Below, in pieces: positions 56,293-64,000 of a stretch of 64,000 bases of DNA. The position numbers and the translations under genes are program-made. The notes under the pieces were generated by a model that saw only the letters and a program-made list of their open reading frames with translations, ran no database searches and was not told where the DNA came from. The stretch's first letter is position 1. Each line of letters starts with the position of its first letter. The DNA comes from Argyresthia goedartella (lineage: Eukaryota > Arthropoda > Insecta > Lepidoptera > Argyresthiidae), in assembly GCA_949825045.1 (NCBI GenBank), contig OX463813.1:3348001-3412000 (forward strand), written 5' to 3'.

Positions 56293-56566
56293 AAGGAAAT
56301 ATTAAACTGCACATAAAAAATACTGATTTGCACAGCCAATATCAGGGCAAAAAGCTGCGGTAGCTTCGATGAAGGGTAAAGGGGGTGATTGAAGCGAAGC
56401 CACCTTTATCGTTTGTGTTAGGTTAAACATGTAAGAACAACAAAAAATACTTAAGACATAAACTTAAGTACACAAAAAATATTTAAAATATAAAAAGTGT
56501 TTTTGTTGATCCTTTTTTGCTGTGGAAATCAGTATTTTTGATGTGCGATTAAATAATAGCCAATAA
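56293..56566 (+). mobile_element. K-type MITE, nearly complete
   Basis: GAAATATTAAACTGCACATA to GATGTGCGATTAAATAATAG. The core is GCGGTAGCTTCGATGAAGGG, GTGATTGAAGCGAAGCCACC and TGTTAGGTTAAACATG. Confidence 0.85.
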
Positions 56567-57147
56567 AAAATATTGATTCAGCGACTAAAACACTGACTGA
56601 GCCATTAGTAGCTTTGAGCCCGAGGCTCTGAAAGTAATTCAGTCGCTCCGTTAATATTTCAGTTGTTTTTCACCGTAAATTTTATTACTGTCGAAAAATA
56701 TTGTTTGTGTAATCAAACGACAGACATAACAGTAACCATAATACTGAAAATTCTTTTAGCGTGAATTTTAGCAAACCATCCGGGAAAAGCTACTTGAATG
56801 TCGAAGCACAGAGTGGTGTGGTTTCCCGGCCACTAAGTGCATTCCGGCTCATGTGCCGAGTGGATTAGAGACGATTAATTATAAATCTACACGTTTTCGG
56901 AATTTATATAAGCGTATTGGTTGACTTATGCGCAGTAACGCAATACAATTTTTTTTCACCGCGTCTCCTGTCGCTTTTGTCACCTATGGTGAGAAAATTG
57001 CCATTCCAGTTCAAGGTATGTATCAAAATGGTGTTGTTTTTAATGAGGTTATACCGGTTCTGTTTATGTACCTAAAATATAATTTTAAAGAATACTGAAA
57101 ACGAATTAGCACAAATATCGAGTCAACTTTAAAATATTAAAATATAA
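56567..57147. other. No gene seen
   Basis: AT-rich non-coding DNA. Confidence 0.4.
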
Positions 57148-57278
57148 AAAGACACATAAACATTTATAAACAGGCACATAAAATGCTTCTGGCCCCACAC
57201 TAGGATACCCTGTTACCCTGTGTTGTGGAAACCAGAAACAGAGACGTCACATGCACATAAAAATCCAAGATCTGTGTT
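57148..57278 (-). mobile_element. S2 SINE tail and body, headless
   Basis: CACATAAACATTTATAAACA, CTTCTGGCCCCACACTAGGA, then a duplicated CCCTGTTA and CAGAGACGTCACATGC. Confidence 0.78.
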
Positions 57279-57520
57279 TTGTTGTTGTTATCTTCCTTGG
57301 TACTTAGTACTTAGTATGTACCATATAGTGCATACTTAGTACTTAGTGCTTGCTAGTGACTTAGGTAAAGGTACGTACGTATACTTATTGTATCGTACAG
57401 GTAGTTGTAGTAGGGGTACAGGTCCAGTACCAGTACAGTCCTGTCACGCGCCTAGTTGTGTTGGTCGCATAGTATGGAATGTTATTGTTGATCTGAGATT
57501 ATTGCTTGAATCGCCTTTTT

Positions 57521-57850
57521 AACCACCTTCAAAAAAAAAGAGGAAGTTCTTAATTCGACTGCTTTTTTGTGTGTTTATTACGCGATTTATTGATTATTTC
57601 GTCAAATATAAATCGATTTAGGTAATTATTATTTTGATTGGTAGATCATTCTTCAGAGGTGGTTCCATAAAAATTGTATTAAAATTGATTAAGAGCTTTT
57701 TAAAAAAAAATAACCATAACAAAAATATATACACAGATGACGTTTTGGTTTATAGTTCCGTTCGGCAAACTTTTTGATGGGATTTTTTCGTGTATAAAGA
57801 CGACATACCACCCGGGGAGGAAGAAATCGGCCTTGAATTTGAAGTCGGTT
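57521..57850. mobile_element. MITE with AACCRMCTTCAAA ends
   Basis: AACCACCTTCAAAAAAAAAG at the left and TTGAATTTGAAGTCGGTT at the right are inverted. The interior GAAGTTCTTAATTCGACTGC is typical of a repeat common in moths. No ORF. Confidence 0.65.
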
Positions 57851-58477
57851 AGCATTGTGATTTACCAGACTGCTACTGCAAACCGAATCATACATGGTAA
57901 CCATGGTAAATGTCGGTAACCGCTACCACGATAAGCTAAGCTAAGCTATAAACGATCATAATTTCGAACGCTGAACGTAATAATCGCAATAATCAATATA
58001 AATAAATCCATAAATACAATGACCTAAATTCCACCTAACCAGATCATACCATTATTGCTCATTTGCTTTAACGAGAGAATTTATAACTCAAACAAGCTCA
58101 GCATGCAGGTATTAATAATAAACAAAATGGTGCCTTTCTAATGAATCTCTAATTATTTACCCGGCCCGGGTTATCTTCCCAATTAATTCCTCCTTGTTTT
58201 AATTACAATTTAGGCCTCCAATATTGTGTTGCGCCTAGAAGGTGAGAATATTCCCCATTTTTATTTATCAAGCTTTAAGCTTTCTTTTTCTCAGATGGTC
58301 CAGTAAAATTGGCCGCGAGTGTAATTGTGACGGATGCTTTTTAATGGGCCATTTTTTTTTCATTTGTAAAAATACTTCGAGGAATGGAAAAAGAATAAAT
58401 GGTTACCTTGGTTAAAATGTTTCTTCGTTAGCCAATTTAATCCTTTTTCACTGATGTCCCTATTTTGTAATAGTAGT
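57851..58477. other. No gene seen; one exon-like spot
   Basis: TTTCTTTTTCTCAG at about 58280 looks like a splice acceptor and is followed by 16 open codons, then a stop. Too little to call an exon. Confidence 0.35.
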
Positions 58478-58845
58478 TGATAAACTAACGCGGTAGTCGA
58501 TCAACTATCGAAAGATAGTAAACCAGACCGACAGGGTTTCTAATTTACATTTCTTTTGTTTTTACATGTCTACCTAACACGAAGACCATTCGGGGGCTTC
58601 GCTGCGCTCGCCTCCTCTAGTCTTTACCTAAACTACCACAGTGTTGGCTCTGGTATTTCGTTTGCAATTCAAGTTTAAACAAGTTTACTATTTAACGGTC
58701 TTAACCGTTAGTTTATCAACTAACGCGTCATATAGTAAGCAGTACGCTACAGTTTACTATCTGTCGATAATTTACCAACTAACGAGAAAAATCGTTAGTT
58801 TATCAACTAACGGTTTTGACTATCTTACGGTGACATATACATAGG
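58478..58845. mobile_element. F2 fold-back element, copy 2, inverted
   Basis: GTTGATAAACTAACGCGGTA and GTTAGTTTATCAACTAACGG are the outer arms. The interior is the reverse of 39600-39945, including the K-type core (GGGGGCTTCGCTGCGCTCGC) with a variant stem. Confidence 0.8.
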
Positions 58846-58900
58846 TACAGGATCACAAAACTATCCCACAACCACTTTGAGCATCAACTTAATACTAGCA

Positions 58901-59150
58901 CCGGTTTCTGAATTGAGAAAAAATTTGTATCGTTCTTTTTGTGACGTCTGTGGCTCAAGCAGGAATAATTACCAGAGTGAAAAAGTTGAGTTCAGATAAA
59001 ATGAACCTTATGTCATTGAACATAAGAGTCACTGACAGTTCGATTTGGTTATTTTTTCGACGTTATTATTCCTGCTTCGCACACTGAAGAGCCAGAACGA
59101 TACTTAAGTACTTGATCAGTGAAATTCTCAAATTCAGAAATCGGGGTATT
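58901..59150. mobile_element. Fold-back element
   Basis: CCGGTTTCTGAATTGAGAA and TTCTCAAATTCAGAAATCGG pair, as do AAGCAGGAATAATTA and TTATTATTCCTGCTTCG further in. No ORF. Confidence 0.7.
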
Positions 59151-59293
59151 ACAGTTACATTAAAACTACACTAACGTATTAATTATTAATTGCCTCAAAT
59201 AAGGTGAATGTGTTAAAATCTGCTTAAACATGGGTCTACAACCACACACTACTGTGAGAGTAATATTAATTTTTTTAATCATGCTATGAGAAA

Positions 59294-59578
59294 GAGCTCC
59301 GTGGTCTCATGGGTTTCACTCTTGCTTCTCACACAGGAGATGCAGGTTCGATTCCTGACCATGTAGGAATGAGATACATTATCGGACGTTCAGTGTTTCA
59401 GATGGCACGATAAGCTGTAGGTCCCGGCAACTAAACTACGTGGTAGTGGTCGTAAAACCCCTCCATCAACCCGCACTGAGCCAGCGTGGTGGAGTATGGC
59501 TTAATCTTACTCGTATCCGGGTAAAGGCCTGTGCCCCTCGGTGGGATCATTAATGGGCTACATTATATATTATATTAT
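59294..59578 (+). mobile_element. Full S3-head / S3b-tail SINE
   Basis: Head AGCTCCGTGGTCTCATGGGT and CAGGTTCGATTCCTGACC as in S3. After ATCGGACGTTCAG it changes to the S3b tail: GTAGGTCCCGGCAACT, CCATCAACCCGCACTGAGCC, CTCGTATCCGGGTAAAGGCC and TTAATGGGCTACATT. Confidence 0.88.
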
Positions 59579-59832
59579 TATGCGATGAATATAATCATAA
59601 ATGAATTTGTCTATCTCATCAACATGATGATTATATGATTTTACAGCATAAATATGGTACTTAACTGCTAGTCTTTACTTTTTAGGAACTGTCAAAACGG
59701 TAATTTTGTTCACAAGTTCTATGAAATACTAGCATGTGACGTCATAGTCAAATGCTGTCATTTTAACACAAAATCGAGCTTATAAAAAAACTGCCGGAAA
59801 TATACAATTCTGATATTGTCAAACGATTTTTG

Positions 59833-60078
59833 AAAGGGAAATATTAAACTCAAATCATTAGGGCAAAACGCTACGGTAGCTTAGGTGAAGGGTAAAGGGT
59901 AAACGAAGCGAAGCCCCCTTTATCCTTCGCGTTAGGTTGAACATGTAACAACAACTTAACATTCTTAAAACATAAACTTAAATACACATAACATATTTAA
60001 AACATAAAAAGTATTTTTGGTTGATCCTTTATTGCCGATCAAATTAGTTTTTTTGATGTGCGATTACATACTAGCCTT
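59833..60078 (+). mobile_element. K-type MITE
   Basis: AAGGGAAATATTAAACTC, core ACGGTAGCTTAGGTGAAGGG with AAACGAAGCGAAGCCCCCTT, right end GATGTGCGATTACATACTAG. Confidence 0.82.
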
Positions 60079-60259
60079 TATGAAATAGGTTCAGCTTGAG
60101 ATACGTGTCTAGATTTATTGTACTACCTTCTCAAATAATAATGAATACATACACACACCACTCAACCTTCACGCAAAAGACACGCAACTAAATGAAAAAA
60201 TTGTACAAAATACTGACAGAATTGCAGTATGGCAGCAGAAGTCTCTGCATGGAAGACAT

Positions 60260-60955
60260 CTGCTCGACCTGCGGCAGCCACATGTCGACAAAAATGCATC
60301 GAACGCGTGGCTGCGGTGAGGGGAGCTGTTTCCAGAGACTGAAGCTTTCATGCTCGCAATTCAGGACCAAGTCATAGCCACCAGGAATTACCAACAACAC
60401 ATACTTCGCTTACCGCACCTACCTACAGATATGTGTCGACTGTGCTTGACAATGACAACATGACCAAGTTGCCGCGATAATCCATCAATACATAGCTTAT
60501 AACTCCAAACTTATCACGGAAAAAACTCCTTACTACAAATATCAACCTTCATCCATATTAGAAAACGAAAATTATAAATTATATTGGGATAGATCTATAA
60601 TTACCGATAAAACAATACACTACAATAGTCCTGATATAACAGTGCTAGATAAAATTAACGAACTTGTTTACCTCATAGACATTGCTATACCCAGCACTCA
60701 CAATCTTAACAGAACGCAAGCTACAAAGATAACTAAATACAATGATCTTTCAATAGATATCCAGGCTCAGTGGAGGGTAAAGACAGTGAAAACAGTACCC
60801 ATTATAATATCTACAACCGGTATCATCCCCAAATCATTACACTCGTACTTAAAAACAATACATTTACATCCATCAACATATACACTACTACAAAAAGCCG
60901 TTATTTTAAACACTTGCAGGATCGTCCGCAAATTCATGGGAAATTCATCTTAATC
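60260..60955 (+). pseudogene. LINE 3' part with restriction-like endonuclease (R4/Dong-like)
   Basis: The upstream frame reads HVDKNASNAWLR, a stop, GELFPETEAFMLAIQDQVIA, then TRNYQQHILRLPHLPTDMCR with the first Cys pair of a zinc knuckle (CRLC). The rest of the knuckle is deleted near 60455. The next frame resumes at HDQVAAIIHQYIAYNSKLIT, KTPYYKYQPSSILENENYKL and YWDRSIITDKTIHYNSPDIT. It is then open to 60953. SPDITVLDK and LIDIAIP fit the PD...D pattern of the endonuclease that nicks the target. The whole has the layout of R2/R4-type elements. A TAA-rich tract follows, the kind of site used by Dong-like elements. 5'-truncated and broken. Confidence 0.72.
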
Positions 60956-61039
60956 ATTCATTCATCACTATGCACTTGGCTTAGGCACGTGCCGTAAAAT
61001 AACCTCCCACGAATAGGAGAGAAAGAAAAAGAAATAATA

Positions 61040-61291
61040 ATTATAATAATAACTTGGACACCATTTACACACATTGATCTAGCCACAATCTAGGATTCCC
61101 TGTATCTTGGGTACTAGACAACGATACACATACTTATATAGATAAATATTATACTTAGATAGATAAACAACCATGACTAGGGTACAAACATCCGTTCTCA
61201 TCAAACAAATATTTGCCCCAACAGGGACTCGAAGCCGGGACCCTTGGTTTCGTAAGCAGCGTCACTGCCGACTTGGCCATTCGGGTCGTCA
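61040..61291 (-). mobile_element. S1 SINE, full length
   Basis: (ATT)n tail abutting the LINE end. Complete body, B box GGCTTCGAGTCC, A box TGGCCAAGTCGG. Confidence 0.88.
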
Positions 61292-61446
61292 GACTACCGT
61301 ATACCGAATACCGTATTACACTAACTTATTAATTATTAATTGCCCTAAATTAGGTGAATGTGTTAAAATCTGCTTAAACATGAGTGTAGTATGTGAGTAA
61401 TACTTAATGTTCAAATTATGCTATGAATATAATCATTAATTAATTT

Positions 61447-61915
61447 GTTTATCTACACACGTATCATAAACCCTCTTTACTGCGTACAAAAACTGCACGT
61501 TACGATCAGCATAATGTTAAACTAAGCATAATGGTAAAAACTCATTTGTTATCTGAAAAATTACACATTATGACCATAATGTGTAATTTTTTACATATTA
61601 TGACATTCAAATTTCGATCGCCGATGCCCGCCTGCGTGCCGCCCCTACTTTGTTTGTGAAGTTGGTACTACTGTACAAGCTAAACAAGTGCAAAGGAATT
61701 ATCAATGCCACCATGCCGGTCGAACATGCGGTTCCTGAACACATCAAAAAGAGCTTATGATATGTGTGTAGATAAACTAGTGTATGTAACTGTACATAAT
61801 TAGGCATTAAAACTCTCGAGTGATATTATTATGAAACTCGCCTTCGGCTCGTTTCATAAACCCACTCTCGAGTATTAATGCCCTCCATTATGTAGCAGTC
61901 ACATAAACTACTATT
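61447..61915 (+). mobile_element. M-type MITE plus palindrome, complete
   Basis: GTTTATCTACACACGTATCA to GATATGTGTGTAGATAAAC. Then the palindrome with inner hairpin TATGAAAC...GTTTCATA around CTCGCCTTCGGCTC. Best-preserved copy. Confidence 0.88.
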
Positions 61916-61967
61916 ATCGCATCAGCATGATAATAATATGCTGGTACAGCATAAATTAACAAATATG

Positions 61968-62020
61968 GGCGCTACTGTGTCCCTGCAACTCCCTAAGGGA
62001 AAAGGCGTGACGCTGATTCA
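61968..62020 (+). mobile_element. S3 SINE tail scrap
   Basis: GGGAAAAGGCGTGACGCTGA after a diverged stretch. Confidence 0.45.
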
Positions 62021-62039
62021 TAGTTTTTTACCCGAAACG

Positions 62040-62225
62040 ACGAAAAATATGGGCGTTTTAAAACGGTTTTTCGAAGTGTCTCTCTGTGTGTCTGTGTATG
62101 TATATGTATATGTATGTATATGTGTGTGTGTCTGGCACTCTGGGTCTAACGCCTGGACGGATTTTAATGCGGTTTTCTTTAAATCGTAGTAGACTTCCCT
62201 ATGATGGTTCTAAGTTATTTTTTTA
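62040..62225. repeat. Dispersed repeat with (GTGTAT)n stretch
   Basis: TCTCTCTGTGTGTCTGTGTA, then AACGCCTGGACGGATTTTAA and GCGGTTTTCTTTAAATCG, a combination I associate with dispersed moth repeats. Single copy here. Confidence 0.4.
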
Positions 62226-62261
62226 TCAAATGCGGTTCTGTAGTCTATATTTATTCATTCA

Positions 62262-62385
62262 TATTTCTTTATTGCACACAAAACTTATAAAAAAAACAAT
62301 AGTTACATAAAAATAATGTACAAAGGCGAGCTTATCTCTAATAAGAGATCTCTTCCAGCAAACCAGGATAAGATGGAAAAGGTTG
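62262..62385 (-). mobile_element. LINE 3' tail
   Basis: Minus strand: GTTTGCTGGAAGAGATCTCT, TATTAGAGATAAGCTCGCC and TGTGCAATAAAG. Confidence 0.75.
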
Positions 62386-62445
62386 ATTGATGAGCAAGGG
62401 CAGACCTATGCGTACAACAATACAAGGAAATAAACAATAAATAAT

Positions 62446-62927
62446 AGTAGTTTATGTGACTGCTACATAATGGAGGGCATTAATACTCGAGAGTGGGTTT
62501 ATGAAACGAGCCGAAGGCGAATTTCATAATAATATCACTCGAGAGTTTTAATGCCTAATTATGTACAGTTACATACACTAGTTTATCTACACACATATCA
62601 TAAGCTCTCTTTAATGTGTTCAGGAACCGCATGTTTGACCGGCATTGTGGCTCTGCAGTTGTTTAGCTTGTTCTGTAGTATCAACTTCACGAAGGCGGGC
62701 GTCGGCGTTCGAAATTTGAATGTCAGTACCAACTTCACACACAAACTAGGAGCGGCACGCAGGCAGAAGTCGGCATATGTAGAAAAACTACACATTATGG
62801 TCTTAATGTGTAATTTTTCAGATAAGAAATGAGTTTTTACCAAGTAGTTTTTTATTATGCTGATCGTAACGTGCGGTTTTTGTACGCAGTAAAGAGGGTT
62901 TATGATATGTGTGTAGATAAAATAAAT
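62446..62927 (-). mobile_element. M-type MITE plus palindrome, inverted
   Basis: Palindrome first (GTGACTGCTACATAATGGAG), then GTTTATCTACACACATATCA to GATATGTGTGTAGATAAA. It contains a small internal duplication of the CAACTTCAC block. Inverted partner of 61447-61915. Confidence 0.86.
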
Positions 62928-63654
62928 TATATAATTACTTCATAGTATATTATCATTAATATACTAAATACTTATAATAAACTACTATTATTATAAAGAT
63001 ATTTGTATTATATATTAATAAATACTTACATGCATAATACCTATAACTCTAAAGCGAGAGGAAATGCTTCTTCACACGACTTTTAAATATATTCAGTTCG
63101 AAAGTTATCAGTTTAAAATGTAATAGCGGTGAAACGGGTGGACGCCTATATTATGCGTTTTTTTTTTGTAGTTGGTAGTGGACTTTACTGCGGTGGTTCT
63201 TAGATATATTTTATGAAAATCGGTACAGCTAATCATAAGTTATCAGCATAAATAAGAAACGAGTGAACCGAATTTTAGCCACAAGGTTTCGTTAGTGTTT
63301 GAATTTTTTTTTTTACAGTAATAAGCTCTTTTTTGTCTAGTTTTAATTGAAGCGGTATACGGAACAAAAACAAAAAATTCGAAGCACTGAAACTTGCAGA
63401 ACATTCAATGTTCGGAGCAAAAAAAAAATGATGAGACGAGAAAACAGGGGAAATAAGACTGAACACTAACAGATCTCTTGTTTATGGTTAGTCGACGGCG
63501 TAATCGAATTATACTCTAGTGTTGGTAAGTCCGAATTTTTTGGTGTCGGTGAAAATAATATCGACAGATTTTCCGAGGCGTAAAATGTAAAAAAACACGT
63601 TCCGTATAGTGTAAAAAATTACATGCATTTTTCGGATCAAGTTGTTCCAAAAAA
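62928..63654. other. No gene seen
   Basis: AT-rich DNA. The minus-strand frame at 63275-63466 has no domain. Confidence 0.4.
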
Positions 63655-63760
63655 AGCTTCACACTTTTTCCCAAACGTGATGCAGATGCACAGTTGTGGC
63701 CCCTTTTAACCAGTACAATACTCCATTTTGCATGAAGGGGGCTAGCTAATCGACCTTGAT
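63655..63760 (-). mobile_element. S3 SINE tail fragment
   Basis: CACTTTTTCCCAAACGTGAT, CAATACTCCATTTTGCATGA and GGGGGCTAGCTAATCG. Confidence 0.65.
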
Positions 63761-63762
63761 AA

Positions 63763-64000
63763 CTTGGACACTACTTACACACATTGATCTAGCCCCAAAC
63801 TAGGATTACCTGTCTCTTGGGTACTAGACAACGATACACATACTTATACAGATAAATATTATACTTAGATAGACAAACAAGCATGACTAGGGTAGAAACA
63901 TCCGTTCTCATCAAACAAATATTTGCATCCATCGGGACTCGAACTCGGGACCCTTGGCTTCGCGGGAAGGGTTGCTGCCGCCTCGGCCATTCGGGTCGTC
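63763..64000 (-). mobile_element. S1 SINE, reaching the window edge
   Basis: Body and head on the minus strand, B box GAGTTCGAGTCC, A box TGGCCGAGGCGG. The (ATT)n tail is reduced to GATAACTTGG. Confidence 0.88.

Noticed and set aside
58280..58345. Exon after TTTCTTTTTCTCAG
   Set aside because: Only 16 codons before a stop, no donor, no recognisable peptide.

Overview
The window looks like animal, most probably lepidopteran (moth or butterfly), nuclear DNA. It is AT-rich and has no bacterial-type gene layout. It is packed with tRNA-derived SINEs, inverted-repeat (MITE-like) DNA elements, truncated LINEs and transposase relics of the kind common in Lepidoptera. The order-level assignment is an inference from the repeats; no single-copy marker fixes the species.

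Only one piece of an ordinary host gene is convincingly visible. It is a 158-bp plus-strand exon at 12052-12209 with good splice sites, encoding the first half of an immunoglobulin domain. No second exon of that gene was found, so most of the window is probably intron of a long Ig-superfamily (cell-surface or adhesion type) gene. A second, weak exon candidate lies on the minus strand at 380-522.

Layout. 1-12 kb: a 60-bp minisatellite, SINEs, a 66-bp minisatellite grown from a repeat end, and a mariner transposase relic that runs in frame into a 30-bp minisatellite. 12-13 kb: the Ig exon between a MITE and a 44-bp minisatellite. 14-16.2 kb: a minus-strand LINE reverse transcriptase with one stop and one internal deletion. 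17.5-19 kb: an inverted pair of 'A' elements. 19.8-22 kb: two LINE 3' ends around and inside a 45-bp minisatellite. 24.2-26.9 kb: the 5' part of a BEL/Pao retrotransposon (LTR, primer site, gag). 27.7-31 kb: a piggyBac relic nested in a 'B' element. 34.9-36.7 kb: a TTAA-bounded MITE split by a 1.4-kb element. 37-37.9 kb: a tandem array of SINE units. 38-64 kb: dense SINEs, K-type and other fold-back MITEs, LINE tails, and a fragment of a LINE with a restriction-like endonuclease near 60.3-60.95 kb.

Labels used here are descriptive. S1-S4 are tRNA-derived SINE families: S1 A box TGGCCGAGTCGG; S2 head TGGCGCAGCGG; S3 head GTGGTCTAATGG; S4 head GGTTTAGCCTGG; S3b is an alternative S3 tail. 'A' and 'B' are interspersed repeats that begin TTTAGGGTTCCGTA, carry GTCC/GTCT runs and end in a CCGGTTTTTT-like run. 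'M' is a MITE with TIR GTTTATCTACACAC plus an adjoining palindrome. 'K' is a MITE with TIR containing GCACATCAA. F2 and F3 are larger fold-back elements that contain the K core. Boundaries of repeats are read by eye and are good to about 5-20 bp unless stated.

The genes do not form a pathway. The biology visible here is transposon insertion and decay, and minisatellite birth from transposon segments, around one conserved exon. The most unusual signals are a hairpin core shared by three different inverted-repeat frames, a covarying hairpin in LINE 3' ends, SINE head/tail exchange, and minisatellites seeded by mobile-element sequence.
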